A DNA stretch of 64,000 bases from positions 124,001-188,000 of the forward strand of contig JASJOG010000201.1 in assembly GCA_030142905.1 (NCBI GenBank). The letters are read 5' to 3'. The notes beneath the pieces are model-generated. The model did not search any database, was not told the DNA's origin, and saw nothing but the letters and a program-made list of their open reading frames with translations. This document shows positions 20,045-32,599 of this stretch, piece after piece (the stretch's first letter is position 1; each line of letters opens with the position of its first letter). The position numbers and the translations under genes are program-made. This stretch comes from Heliopora coerulea (taxonomy: Eukaryota > Cnidaria > Anthozoa > Scleralcyonacea > Helioporidae).

Positions 20045-21535
20045 GGAAATAGGGGTTTCACAGCTTTACAAATTGAAAAATTTCCCACCCAGCGTTTAAG
20101 TGATCAACAATTTGGTTTTCAGAAATATCATTCCACGACTACAGCATTAATTGATTGTACTAACGACTGGTACATAAATATAGATAAGAAAATGTTCAAC
20201 ATGGTAGTGTTCATAGATCTGAAAAACGCATTTGACAGTGTGGACCATGAAATACTAATTAAAATGTTAGAGCTCCATGAGATCAAAGGTCAATCACTGT
20301 TTCTACTTAAATCGTATCTCACAAATCGAAATCAGAAGTGCCAATTTAAGGGCATTGTATCATCAAATAAAATAATTAGATGTGGCATTTCGCAAGGATC
20401 TATTTTAGGGCCACTGTTCTTTCTCTTATACATCAATGATTTACCGCATTGCTTAGAAAGCACAAAACCAAGGTTATTTGCTGACGACACCAAATTAACA
20501 GCTTCATTGCAGTCAATAGATGAGCTTGAAGCTGCAGTTAATTCAGACTTAAAAAATCTCAAGGAGTGACTAATTAACAATAAACTTTGCTTAAATGTTT
20601 CTAAGACTGAATTCATTGTTATTGGCTCAAAACCAATGATAAGCAGGATTTCTGACTGTACAATTAATTCAAAAATTGATGACAAAGAAATCAAGCAAGT
20701 TCAAGAAAGCAAAAGTTTAGGGGTATTATTAGATCAACATTTGTCTTGGAATAGTAACACCGATGTCATTTGTAAAAAGATATCAGCAGGAATATCAGCT
20801 CTTCGGCAATTGAAAAATTTTGCAGATAAAAAAACATTTCTTTCAATTTATAATTCCCTTGTGTCTCCATACTTTCAATATTGTTGTGAAATATGGGACG
20901 TACTTAATGAAACACATTCAAACCAACTTCAGAAACTTCAAAACAGAGCAGCAAGAATAATCACAAGTACCAGCAATGATGCTGATCATTCCATTCTATT
21001 GAGCGAGTTAGGCTGGGAACCACTTAAAACTATTAGGAAAAGAGCTAAGGCTATAATGATGTACAAGATCTTAAATGGCATGGCTCCCACTTCGCTCGCG
21101 AACCTCTTTAAATTTAGAAGTGAAGTAACAAAGTATGACCTTCGGGAAACTTCAAGTACTGTTTGCCTGCCAAAGCCACACACTAATAGTATGAAGAAAA
21201 GTTTTATCTATGATGGAGGAATAATTTGGAACTCCATTCCCAAAGAAATTAGAGAGAGTAGATCTCTCACTTCATTTCAGATGAAAATCGCGACGTGCAT
21301 TGACATATAAAATTATATATCTAATATCTTTGTAATTAATTAATTGAATATTTAATATTTAGGCTAACTGATTTTGGACTTCTTTGCTACTTTTTGTAAC
21401 AGCCCTGTAAATAGTTTCTATCTAATTTTATACTTGTATTTTTTAATTCTATACACACCTCTCGTGGAAATCAACTTTCAGTTGACGAGGCAATCGTGTC
21501 AAAATAAAGTCAGTCATCATCATCATCATCATCAC
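20045..21535 (+). mobile_element. 5'-truncated non-LTR retrotransposon (CR1/L2-like)
   Basis: Carries the RT palm through the C-terminus and a 3' UTR, and ends in a short (ATC)n run at 21513-21533, the microsatellite-like tail seen in CR1/L2-type elements. The 5' half with the endonuclease is missing, as expected of incomplete reverse transcription. One in-frame stop is the only coding defect seen, so the insertion is fairly young. Confidence 0.85.
20090..21310 (+). pseudogene. Reverse transcriptase fragment of non-LTR element
   Basis: One continuous frame interrupted by a single TGA at 20567, where the family usually has Trp. Motifs in order: QQFGFQKYHSTTTAL, motif A VVFIDLKNAFDSVDH, motif B SQGSILGPLFFLLYINDLP, motif C FADDTKL (both catalytic Asp present), then LGVLLDQHLSW and a thumb and C-terminal region ending in WNSIPKEIRES. 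It encodes RNA-templated DNA synthesis for target-primed insertion. The stop and missing 5' end make it inactive. Confidence 0.88.
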
Positions 21536-22012
21536 CTTCCAATCATCGATCAGCTCAGAGGCCTGGGACCCAACTAATTGTTGAGGGGCACCAGAGAAGA
21601 CTTTATCTTCAGTCCTTCAAATAGTAGAGAGTTTGGCAAACGCAACGTCAAACACAACGGCGACGTCTGTGAACGAGTTGAAGGCTGGAACTAGCATAAT
21701 TAATACTTCACTGACGTTGTCTAACACGTTGGCGTCCCATTGACGACGCCATTTTACCATTCTTGACGTTGGCTTTGCAACGTCAACTTCAAGCTTCGTT
21801 TTTACTGGATTGCTCTTATGATCATGGCTGAATCCACGCAAGAGAAGTAAGTTTGATTATTTCTCGCATATTTTTTCGTTCGTTGACTGTGATCCGCAGA
21901 GCACCTGTTCTGCATTACAATGTTTTTTTTGCATTACTCAAGACTTGGGACAGCCGACATTGTATCTCTTCTAGCTTATGTTTTTTCTTTCTTTGTTACC
22001 TACAGTAAAGCT

Positions 22013-22670
22013 ATGAAATGGACAGCAGATCATGATTTAGAATTAGTGAAAGAAATTCTAGCGGAGAGGCCATTTAAACATGCAAAATCTTCCCGGAGAA
22101 TTGGGATTGTGTGGCAAAAGATTGTGGACAATTTAAACGAACGGAAAAGTCCTACATTTACGTTGAAAAGCATCAGAGCTGTACGAGAGCGCTATCAGTT
22201 ACTGGAAAAAAACTTCAAAAGAAAATCTTGAGAAGAAGAAAATGCTACCGGCATCGCCGTTGGGGAACCAAGTGAATTCGATCGAGCCATTGAAGAAGTA
22301 GTTACCCTCTTTGATTCCCACGAAAATGTAAAGGAAAAAGAGAGCGAAGCGAAGGCAGAAGAAAATAACAAAGCTGAAAACATAAGGCTAATGGCATTGG
22401 AGACGTTTTGTGAAACAGAAAAGCGGAAGCAAAGTGAAGGGCCATTGGAAACAACTATGTCTGTTAAAACCAAAAGGGTGAAAAGTACGTTGGATTACTT
22501 GAGAGATAAGTCCGCAAAAGAAGTGCAATGCAGGATGATGGAAATACAGCAGAGGGACAAAGAGCTTGAACTGAAGAGAAAGGAGCTGAGGTAAGAAACA
22601 AGGAAGTAGATGTACAAAAAGAACAGAGTCAAAACATGTTAAAGATTGTTATGGAATTTATAAAAAAACA
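22013..22670 (+). pseudogene. Harbinger Myb/SANT-like accessory protein
   Basis: ATG at 22013 opens MKWTADHDLELVKEIL, a Myb/SANT trihelix start, followed by WQKIVDNLN and RAVRERYQLLEKNFK helices. A TGA at 22229 interrupts an otherwise continuous frame. A further one-base shift occurs near 22590; beyond it a coiled-coil-like tail (KEVDVQKEQSQNML) reaches a stop near 22673. The accessory protein normally carries the transposase to the nucleus and to the termini. A splice acceptor just before ATG (TTGTTACCTACAG) hints at a 5' non-coding exon. Confidence 0.8.
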
Positions 22671-23423
22671 TTAGCCATGGATTCACGGAGTATAGACAAT
22701 AACTGCTGTCTTTTATTCCACATGATTTGTTATAACTGTATAGACAAGCTTTTTTTTCTCGTTGTTAATGTTGTTGTATTTAATACATATCTTTTGTCTC
22801 TAAAAGTGTATTTTAAGAAATACTTTGTTTTAAGGAATACATTGTTTTAAGGGAAGGTGCTAGCTATGAAGCATAGACACAATAACTGTTAGGTTTTTGT
22901 TGCATGTTATTCTCATTGTATTAATAAACTTATTTTGTCTTTTGTTGCTCATGTTATTGTTGTTTAAGTGCATACTTGTGATCTCTTAACTTATTCTTTA
23001 TAAAATACATTCAATTTATACTTGTGTTGTTGTTGTTATAAAGGAAACACTGAAAAACAATTAAAATGACACATGAACTTATTTTACATTCTCTTTTTTC
23101 CTGTCACGAGCTTATTTAATTCAACACTCTTATTTGAAACAGAGTGGAGTTTTGAATACCATAAATGCTCTATTAAGTTCCCTGGTGCTAATTTAATTTC
23201 AATTCAGGCCTCAGGAGAAGGATGTTTGATAGAGTGAGGGCTTATTGCAAATTAAAAGAACTTGGATAAAATTCATATTAACTTAACCAACATCTTTGTG
23301 ATAGAAGAGGAGGCTTAATAGAGGTGGGGTTTATTCCAAAATTCGGCTTCCAAAGTGGTGGGTGGAGCTTAATACACCTTTTATGGCATGTCATATAGCA
23401 GGGGAAAAGTGTTATTTACATTC

Positions 23424-24575
23424 TCAATAAAAATAATCTTCTAAGGATGGTGGTTTTGCTTCAAAATACTCTGAAACTTTGTTACCATACAAGCAGGTCA
23501 AACTATTTTGTAAAAGTGCACGTACTATATAAATTTTACCAACAGGGCTTAATTGTATACTAAGTTGACGTTTAAAGTCGATAAACTTAAAATAGTTTGT
23601 TATCTCTCCAAACAGCCATTCAACACTTACACGCACTTGACTCATAACATTATTGTACTGTTTCATTTCTTCAGTAAGATGGGCATTTCGGAATGGAGAT
23701 TGAAGGTGTAGTCTTATTGGGTATGCTGGATCACCGTACTGTATAAACATAGAGGTGTTCGATCTGGTAAGAAAGCAATTTGCTCAAGCTGGTGCAGCAA
23801 CCCTGATGCACCAAGTATACCTGCATCATGCTTTTTGCCCTCTATAAATGAATATTGGAATTAAGAGTGAAAAAGTATTAGAAAAAGTAATGAAGTTTAA
23901 GTGGAAGTAAAGATATTTACGCCATGGTCCAGAAATGTTTGCAATGATTCCGTTTGGAAGACAAACACTCTGGAATTTAATGCCATGCATCCGTTTGTGG
24001 CCATTGAACATGATTCTTTGGTTTTTCCCAGATCTGCAAATTGGCCGGACTGTGCCATCGATAAAACCAAAGCAATTTGAAAGTGGGGCCCCTTTAGAGT
24101 GAATAGCATCGCAGTACAATTCCAAACATTGAGGAGACAAGAATGGTTGGTTCCAACTTTGTAATCTAAAACTGTGGTTTTCATAAATGTGGTTCAATAC
24201 GTAATGTGTTATCTTGCAAAGCTCCGGAACTGATCGACCAAATAGAGGAACCATGTCACAGTACCTAACTGGGTATGCCAGTCGCTTTAGTAGGACGCAT
24301 AATGCTTCCAATCCAGAGCAAGGTGAAGCATGCTTTATGTTTATAATCTCAGGTAACCTTAAAGCTCTTTGTAGACGTGGAATGTGCTCCTTATCAAATC
24401 GAAATTCAACTTTGCACACGAGTTTGTCCAAAATTTCCCAGTTAAATCTGTCATAGTCCCAAAATGGAAAATTTGACTGTTTGATTCTTGAACTAAGTTC
24501 TTCATCTTGTAGAAGAAGGAACTCTTCATCTGATATAAGACCACTACCCAAAGCTAACAGTAAAGCGTCGTCCAT
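23424..24575 (-). pseudogene. Harbinger DDE transposase (frameshifted)
   Basis: Exon 1 is 24575-23921, exon 2 is 23841-23424, with a 79-base GT-AG intron between, placed inside the typical GPW..GKKHDAG motif. First catalytic Asp in CFGFIDGTVRPICR, second in YGDPAYPIR, Glu in VEWLFG; all three are present. A one-base frameshift near 23755, just before YGDPAYP, breaks exon 2. The N-terminal part starts MDDALLLALGSGLIS. The enzyme would cut and insert the element at 3-base targets. Confidence 0.85.
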
Positions 24576-24746
24576 CTCAAAAACATATGTTCTCGCATTT
24601 CCCCCCGGACCGCCGCAGTTTAAATTTTTGCCAAACCAATCATTTTTACTACGGCTACGGTTGCTCTTACGTAGTCTTTCCCAGGCTCAAATTCGGTCGC
24701 TGACGTCGCCGTTGTCTTCGACGTTGCGTTTGCCAAACTCTCTAGT

Positions 24747-25115
24747 GCAGTGAACTGGTCAGGCCCAGCGAAGGAAGGGAAATCCCCATCAGAGAAGAGC
24801 CGATGAAAAGCTATTTTTTGCTCCGCCCATCCACATGTCGTCAAGTTTCAAGGTCAGTAAGTCGTTCACATACAGTCACACAGAAAAATCCCTCATAAGT
24901 CACTAGGTAAGGTATTTAATTGTGTTTGCCTTCTAGTTAAGGCTAACGTGAAGGATTGCTCAAATGAACCGGTTTTAAGCGTGCATTTTTAACTTTAAGA
25001 AGGGTCAGTGAACGTCAGTAATCCCTTGCTCCTTAATGGGTCAAGGAGGTAGTGTTGAATCGTTTTTTGTTCAAATGGTACAGATTATCACTGCTTGCAT
25101 ACATGAAAGGTTTGC
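24747..25115. other. Intergenic, no gene recognised
   Basis: Only short frames. The stretch 24901-25000 resembles 6583-6680, sharing a TTGCCTTCTAGTTAAGG-like core and GTGAAGGATT. Confidence 0.4.
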
Positions 25116-25149
25116 GATTGTTCAAAATACACGTAAGTTATATCTTGTT

Positions 25150-25585
25150 GGTATTAACTCATTTTTGTTTAGGAGCGAGGAAGGTATATCATCACGTTGA
25201 AATAATATGGCTTCAGTAAACACAAGATGTGAAAGATGACATAATAAAGTATTCGTGACAAAAAGTTTGTTGAAAATGTGACATAGAACAAAGTCCTGGA
25301 ACATATGAAAGACAGCAAAACGAAGTATTTGAGAGAAAAGGCTTATAGGAAATGTGACATGAAGAAATTCTTGGGATATGTACAGTAGAAGACAATGACA
25401 AAAGGCTGAGGTGCCAAGTGATGAAGAATTACATTAACTGAAGTAAAAATGCTGACGACATATACAAATCCTGTCAATGATAGTTTTAAGAAGAGATCAA
25501 ATCAAAGACATCCAGAAAGTAAGTAGCATTTCCCATCTTAACCTATTGCAATTTGTCCTCCAAGTTTAGAGCAATTTTTTAAATA
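25150..25585 (+). repeat. Exon-like repeat family, copy A
   Basis: First copy of a family also found at about 26640-26915, 30740-31020 and 32600-32810. Copies share a polypyrimidine-AG start, GAGCAAGGGAGGTATATCAC-like sequence, ACACAAGATGTGAAAGATG and GGAACATGTACAAGACAATG. Copies A and B also share their downstream flank (TAGAAAGTAAGTAGCATT). This copy has extra indels and lacks an open frame. Confidence 0.65.
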
Positions 25586-26639
25586 ATTATGGCTCCAAAA
25601 TTGTTAGTTTCTAAGCTAAATGAAAAAAACAAGCTGTTTTCTTTTTAGTACTTTCTTACAAATAAAAATAATTATCACAACTGAAAAAAGGGAATTTAAA
25701 TACCCAGGTAATGAAACATCAAATTGTCATTTTTTTTGCTGCCGATTTTTGATGGAAAATGAGTGATATCTTCTCATTTTCAAGTTTTTCTTTAGAACCA
25801 TCTTCTTGCCCAGCAAGTAATTTTTTTATTTATTTACTTATAAATCCCTTGGCAATAAAATATCCATTTTGGTGACATGATGGAGAGATGCTGTCACAAT
25901 CATGAATTTTGCATCACAAATTAATGTGAGAAGAAGTAAAACCCCTATGGCTTTGAGCACAAATCCTTCAGGCTTCATTAGAGTGTGCAGCAACTAGCTT
26001 CTTTACTGTCCTGTGAGTAAAAATTGCACTAACTGACTCATTACCCTAAGAAACCCCAACTATGAGTATTTTGCACAGCTATGGAAAGAATGAAACTTTA
26101 CAGTTGGACATTAAAACTTCATCTCAACAAGAGATAAGAATTATTTGACATTAACTACAGTGATGATAACCTGTTGTTGTGGTACTTGATGAAAATTACA
26201 GATTTAATGACATTGTGCTTTTGAAGGCCAGAAATGACATAGGTTAAAAGTTCCATTATATTTTGGAAGTCACAACTGTATGATTGCTTTAAGATATAGC
26301 AAATACAGGTAATTTGACAGATAAATTTTTGATCCTGGTATCCTCCAACTAAATACTACAAATTTAATCCAAATTTGGTGTATTTTGTGGCAGAAATTGA
26401 AAAAAAGAAATCACATATTATTTTTGTGTGGACAAAATAATTAAAAAGAATATAATGAAGAAGCCACAATTGTTGCAGAAAATGTTGGGACACCTTGCTT
26501 TTTGAATCAGGAAAACTGCCCATGTCCCTCTTTTCAATGTTAGTTTCACTGATTTTACAATTTCAATGTTCACTGATCTTACTGTTTCAATGTTAGTTTG
26601 ATTATTTTACTGTTCCCTTCCTTTGAAATTTAGAGAAAC
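25586..26639. other. Intergenic, no gene recognised
   Basis: AT-rich, with no frame over 60 codons and no terminal repeats that I can see. Confidence 0.5.
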
Positions 26640-26915
26640 CACAAGATTTGAAGATGACAAAATAAAGAATTTGTGACAAAAGGCTTGTGGGAAATGTGAC
26701 ATGAACAAATTCTTGGAACATGTACAAGACAATGAAAGAAGGCTGAGATTCCAAGTCACTGAAAATTGGATTAGCAAAAGTAAAAATGCTGATGTTGTAC
26801 TTAAATTCTTTTAATGATACTCCTAAGAAGAAATCAAATCAAAGTTGTCTAGAAAGTAAGTAGCATTTTCCCTTTTAACCTACTGCAATTTATCCTCCAA
26901 GTTTAGAGCATTTTT
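26640..26915 (+). repeat. Exon-like repeat family, copy B
   Basis: Starts within the repeat (AAACCACAAGATTTGAAGATG), continues through the conserved GTGACATGAACAAATTCTTG block and shares more than 60 bases of 3' flank with copy A. This shows that A and B arose by duplication of a segment larger than the exon-like core. Confidence 0.6.
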
Positions 26916-29900
26916 GTTTCCAGTGTAGTTGTGGTGAATAGTTGGACTTTTGGCCAAATTTTAAAAATAAACATTTTGTCATATATGGATAAAATAATAT
27001 TTTCAAATCATATATTTACAGAAGTCAACACTTGAGGACAATGCATGAGCAGGAATGTAGCCAGATTAGAAGTTGTTTAATAATTGGATACAATTATTCC
27101 ATTGTCCAAACTTTCATGCAGTCTATTCATTCTTGTAATATCCTATATACACAACAATTTTCTCTCCCTTTTGAAGATAAAATTGTCAGGGACACAGATA
27201 CAGGAAGAACAAGGAGATTGCATGAAGTAGGTAATTAATTGTAGATGTGGAATTAATATAAAGGTCTATTTTAAGAACAAATGCTACAGGAAAAATACTG
27301 GGATATCAACCAGTAACTCTTCAACAAGAATTTCTTATGGTGTGTGTTAGTGAAGAGTGTAATTGACAGAATATAAAATAAAAACAATAAATTTGAATTT
27401 TTCCTCTGATTTCTGGCCAACATATGGTTTCTTTTGTTGTTTACCTAGTAAGATTTACATAACACCTAGGTTAACTGCTTACAATGTTGTGGTGAAAGTT
27501 AACTATGAAAAAAAAAGACAATGCTGGCTTGGAAATGTCCTGATGAGACAGTGTTATTCTTAAGGCAGAGGAAGGGGGGAACTTGCAGTGGGGAATGGGG
27601 TACACCTGATTTTGTTACCAGTCTCTGCCATCACCCTTCACTGGTAGAGAGCTTGCAAGCACGTTTCTCCCAAGAAATTGAGCGGAAAGCTGGTAACCAG
27701 ACAAGACCATGGACAAGACAGCTTCCCAGTTTCCACCATAGTTTTCAACATGGTAGCTGCAGGGAATTAATTGTGCTAAGGAGCCCTTGTCCATTCACAT
27801 GAAAGGATCACCCTAAAGTGCGTGAAATTTTAATATGCTTTATTGCAAAACATCTGTAAAACTGTAAAAAAAACTTTCATAGAATTTCTTTCCTATTAGC
27901 TAAATATTTAGAACTTATACTAGTGGGAAACGCGATACAGTAGCCGAGGAAAGTGGTACAATGAATCAGTCTACTGGCCCTAAGAAAAACATTGTGAGAT
28001 AATGGGATTGCTTGTTATTGTTCTAATGTCAATAATAAAATCAGTCCTCAATGTAAACAAGTTATGCTTTGATTTTTTTGTAGAGCAATAGCTGTGTGTG
28101 ATGAAACCATGGGAATGTTCCACCAGATGATTTGGATATCAGATTTGCTGAACTATACTAGACCATGCTATTCGTGTCATTCAAGTCGTCAATCCTGAGA
28201 ATAATATCCCAAACAAACCTGCACTTGAGGTGCCCCCATCCCACTCTCAAAATACAACACAACCACATTGCAGTGACTGACACAGAGTAGCACACACAAC
28301 AGCTTATTGCTAAAAGACCTTATTGGTTGGTGATCGCGTGCATCTCACGATGCGTTGACTTTCACCTAAAAGGTTCTGAATGAGCAGCTCTCAATTGCCA
28401 GCCACATACAAACTGAACCACCTCATAAATGTTTCCTTAAATCCCTTTTGACTTTCCAGGTCACATTCACCAACTGGGACCTAATGCTCTGAAGACCCCG
28501 GCTGGCAAGGTGATGGTGCACCATCTATGATGGGTGCCGTATAATCGTACGTTGCTATATGAGGTTCGAAGGGGCGGGGTTTCCAGTCTGCAGACCACAA
28601 TTCCATTCATATATGTATCTGAACCTGGCCTCGTGCAACCGTGTAGCCAAGTGTTTCCATCAATCCATTTGGAGCTCCATCAGCAGGGATTTCACAGGTG
28701 AGATTTTCAGTAACAAGCTGTAGTGCAAAACTAAATGCAAATGGTGGACATTCTACCTAATTCCATAATGTAAACCAGGTTAATGTCCATTAAAGATATG
28801 TGTACGACATTAGTGGAACTTTTTGTGATAGGATTGTTGTGAAGTTTCTAGTGAGTGATTAGAGTTGGGTATAAAGAGAAATGTGGTTATACACAAATTT
28901 ATGATACTTTGATTTGCTAACAGTGACAGTGATGATTGGTTATAAATATTGAGGTTGCCAAGCATGATAGACTTACCGTAGTTGTATGTCATGAAGTGAT
29001 TCATGAAAGAAAAATTTTCATTAGAATAAAGTATTAAAAATTTCATGAATTTTCTAAATACGTACTCAAATTAACATTTGATGATTATTATACAATGTAT
29101 GTGCATTATTTTGTTCTTGTGCTATCTAGCTCCTTGAGTATTGAAGAATGCTTACTGATACCATGAAATGTCCATAAGATGTCCTTGAAATATGGCAATG
29201 AATACAGTGTGAGTCAAGATACACACCGATCAACTGGATTACGAAGGAAAAGTACCAGAATAATAAGCTTCCCTGATACGCCATAAACACTGACTCCATC
29301 AACAACTAAATATGGTATATTTAAGCATGGGGTCCCATGACATTAAATTAGCCTATTAAAATTCTTGATTACCCGACCAACAGATAGACAGTAAAGAAAG
29401 CAGTTTAATAGCAAGCCCATCCAGAATGTTAGGAGATGCGTTTTAGTTGCATATATGGCGGGAAGCCATGGAAAATCCTAGATGAGATCAAATGGAAAGC
29501 TTGGTATATGGTACGTAAAATACCTCTTTTCATGACATATTCACATGCTCTTCTTTGTCAAGAGATTTTTTATCAACTTGTGATAGATTACATTTCAGTC
29601 AACATAGGCACCACATATGCCTTTGTTCATTCCAGGTATTCACAAATTTTCATCGACTTTTACGGGGGGGATGCATGTCTCTCGCAAACGTGAATTTGGA
29701 GGGCCAGACCCCCCATTTCAAACCAGTATATTGATCCCGTTGAACAATTAAATTATTGCCTCCTGCTCTGGATCTCGATAACATTCATTTCTACAACCAA
29801 GGTATTCTTGGTGCAATGTCAAACACCCGTCGCCATTTACCCAGTGATCCCAAGTGATGTTACTTAGTGGTGAGCACCAAGTCTGCTGACCATCTGGGTA

Positions 29901-30739
29901 TGCCAGGCATACCCAATCGACATACCATTGTGGCAAACCCATTGAACTCTAAAAAGACTGGAACGGTACCTTCAAACTGAATTTTGAAGCTAACATGGAG
30001 GCTGGTATGTAGGTCAATTTGCAGGCAATCCCAGTCCCCTACGCGATAAAAAACGCCACCTATTGCGAAAAACGTAACCTGAATCGGGAGTTCTTGACAG
30101 TGTTCTTTTTTAGTCTTAGTGAGTACAGTACAATGTCGGTAGGACTGCATATTTCTCAGAATTAACTGTCAATGAAAAGTAAAGGTTCAATACAACTGAC
30201 AGAACTTTTCGCCACGCGTGATTTTGGTCTACATGACTGCCCCCATGTCGACTTCATTTAATCGTGAGGCCTGGTACAAGAGATATCATTCCAGTTCAAT
30301 GGGCAAACCTCAGGGAATATTGCAAAATTTCGCCCCCCCCCCCCCCCCTCCGACGCCAGTAAATTAACCCTAGCAACGCCACTGCTATTATATATAGCAA
30401 TCTCAAGTGGGCTTCCTGCCATATCTTGAATACTATGTAGTCAGAAAAGCACTGAAGAGTTTAAATAAACTTGCAAACGTGAAATAAGCTACCCAATGTT
30501 ACATATTCCTGAGTAAGTTAAGTGCTGTACATTGATAAGCAGAAGTGGAGGATTTTTGTATGAGTTTGCCTTGCATTGTATTGTATTATATTGTATTGTT
30601 ATTGTAGTTCAGCATTTAGGAACAAGGTTGAATTCTGGTTTTCAAATCATCGATCAAATTAATAATTTGTGCAGAACTTGGAGACAGCCATTTGTTGCGA
30701 AAGAGTGTACAGCTATTACATGTAAGTTAATATTGAGTG
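26916..30739. other. Intergenic, no certain gene
   Basis: Mixed unique and low-copy sequence. A minus-strand stretch at 29748-30150 has two abutting frames (96 and 64 codons) that read like one frameshifted coding segment, with Cys and Trp in the second half; I cannot name a domain. A C-run of about 17 lies near 30334. A plus-strand 93-codon frame at 27521-27802 is not recognisable. Confidence 0.45.
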
Positions 30740-31020
30740 CATTTACTCATTTCTGCCAGGAACAACGGAGGTATATCACTTCATTAAGATATAAGGCTAC
30801 AGAAAACACAAGATGTGAAAGATGGTGAAATAAAGTATTTGAGACATCAGACCTGTGGAAAATGTGACATAGAAGAAATTCATAACATATATGGCTACAG
30901 AAAAATCAGAATGTGAAAGATGGTGAAATTAAGTATTTGAGACAAAAGCCTTGAGGAAAATGTGACATGAACAAATTTTTGGAACATGTACAAGACAATG
31001 AAATAAATGTGAGATGCCAC
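30740..31020 (+). repeat. Exon-like repeat family, copy C (with partial internal duplicate)
   Basis: After the full 5' half (GGTATATCACTTCATTAAGA, ACACAAGATGTGAAAGATGG) the repeat restarts at about 30885 (TATATGGCTACAGAAAAATC) and then runs to the conserved end GGAACATGTACAAGACAATG. It is therefore one and a half tandem units. Confidence 0.65.
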
Positions 31021-31077
31021 GACTTTTGATATTTGATACATTAAAGTGCACGAGAGATTCTCGCGACAACTTAACGC

Positions 31078-31981
31078 TAGGGATGCACCGGAACCAAATT
31101 TAAGAGTTCCGGCCGGAACCGGAACTGCCCGGAAATGAAAAAGTTCCGGCCGGAAGCGGAACCGAAAATCAAAGTAGTATCTTTCTAACTGAACCACAAA
31201 GCAGATGGTGTTACTTGGTTGGACATTGTCAATGTGGAAGTGAGTGATCAAAACGTGAGAATGACACCTCATTTAATAATGCCAAATAAGAAATTGTCCT
31301 TCACATTTCCATTATATACAAAAACTATTATGCCTTCTGTTTTATAACCTTTGTTTTTCTTGTTTTAGTATCATGAACATTTTTTCCCTATGAAGTGTGA
31401 ATATTTATTTGCAAATAGTTCTCTGTTTTTGGCTGCATTTCGGCCGTGCATAATCGTAGAAAGCCTGAGCACTACATATAAACCACTGACAATATTTTGG
31501 CTCAAATTTTCATCATAACCTTCCCAGATTTCCCCTCACTCGAATGACACAACCACAAAATTGAACTGTCAAAGTAAGCCAGTGCGAACGTTGGCTTGTG
31601 TAATGCGTATTTAAGATTGCTTTTTGCCGCCATTGAGTGATATTGTTTGAGCAAAAAATACCTTTTTTGTACCTTACACTTGTAATCTAACTATTGTCAT
31701 AGGACTATGAGTCAAAAATATCCTTTGCGTTGAGTAATTTTGACTTTGTAGAGCTTGTGGATTAGATAACTTGATGACATAACATCTACAATTTATTTTT
31801 AACTGTTGTCTTCATATAAACCATAAAATCTATTTTAAAAATAGGACTACTGTTATTATTACTATGGACTGCCGTTCTTATTACCATTTTATAAAAAAAG
31901 TTTCGGTTCCGGCCGAAGATTTTTTCACGAGCTCCGGCCGGAACAGGAACTTAGAAAAATCAAAGTTCCGGTGCATCCCTA
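31078..31981. mobile_element. hAT-type MITE with 8-base target duplication
   Basis: Ends are TAGGGATGCACCGGAAC and its inverted copy. Flanks are CTTAACGC (31070-31077) and CTTAACGT (31982-31989), seven of eight identical. Subterminal GTTCCGGCCGGAAC palindromes are repeated several times at each end and could be transposase-binding sites. The 904-base element has no coding capacity in its AT-rich centre. Confidence 0.88.
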
Positions 31982-32029
31982 CTTAACGTTCGATATCCGT
32001 GGATAAAACAAGCCTACTGTTCCCAGTTG

Positions 32030-32185
32030 ACTCGATAGCTCCACTGCTAGAGCAGCGGTCCCTTAACCCGGAGATGCGAGTTCGAATCCCGCTCTAGTAA
32101 ACTTTTCTAGTTGACTTTATAAGTGTAGGTCAATTCATAAAACATTCAGTTCATGTTACCCTGAGGATTATTCTGAACTAGGTGA
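32030..32185 (+). mobile_element. tRNA-derived SINE
   Basis: The tRNA-like head has an A-box-like TAGCTCCACTGCTAGAGCAG and a B box GAGTTCGAATCCCGC. A tail follows that is homologous to the element at 42150-42312 (TTCTAGTTGACTTTATAAGTG, then CAGTTCATGTTACCCTGAGG). The anticodon stem does not close properly, so it is not a functional tRNA. The head would act as an internal Pol III promoter. Confidence 0.75.
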
Positions 32186-32599
32186 AGTCAATTCCGTACT
32201 TTGAGCTGCAGAAAAGGTACAGAGGATTTTTCGTACCTGACATGGTGGACGTTTCTTTCCGCTTTTTGTATTCCTAGTCTTCAGTAATGATGGTTCAGTC
32301 CCAAGTGGACTACCAGGCTATACCGTGAATACTGTGAATTCAGAATTTTGAATGTTTCACAAAATATTAGAGACGTACATTGCTAAAATGTGTCTTGTCC
32401 TTGGTAAAATCAATGGCGTACATGTCGTTTGACTGATAAAAGAAGTACAGCGTTTCGCATGGTTTTTGGTTGTGGCTCTGCATTTAGCAATGTGCTGAAT
32501 TTCTATTTTCAAAACATAAATTAAATTAATCAGTTGCGCTGAATGTGGAGACTGCCGTTGGCTGCAAGAAGATTTTCAGTTATTGAATTAGTCTTGAGA

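Larger units (their letters stand above)
21626..24743. mobile_element. Nearly complete PIF/Harbinger transposon
   Basis: Termini AGAGAGTTTGGCAAACGCAA are inverted at both ends and homology extends about 45 bases, including ACAACGGCGACGTC. Flanking AGT on both sides (21623-21625 and 24744-24746) fits a 3-base target duplication. The element carries the standard pair of genes, a Myb/SANT-like DNA-binding protein on plus and a DDE transposase on minus, arranged convergently. Both reading frames are damaged, so it is probably dead, though terminal repeats could still be moved in trans. Confidence 0.88.

Noticed and set aside
29748..30150. Frameshifted gene with a known extracellular domain
   Set aside because: Two abutting frames are suggestive, and I considered PLAT and lectin domains, but no diagnostic motif could be matched. 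Left as unassigned.
32040..32110. Possible functional tRNA gene
   Set aside because: A and B boxes are good, but the anticodon and acceptor stems do not close and a SINE tail follows. The same applies to 42170-42240 and 49140-49215 (minus).
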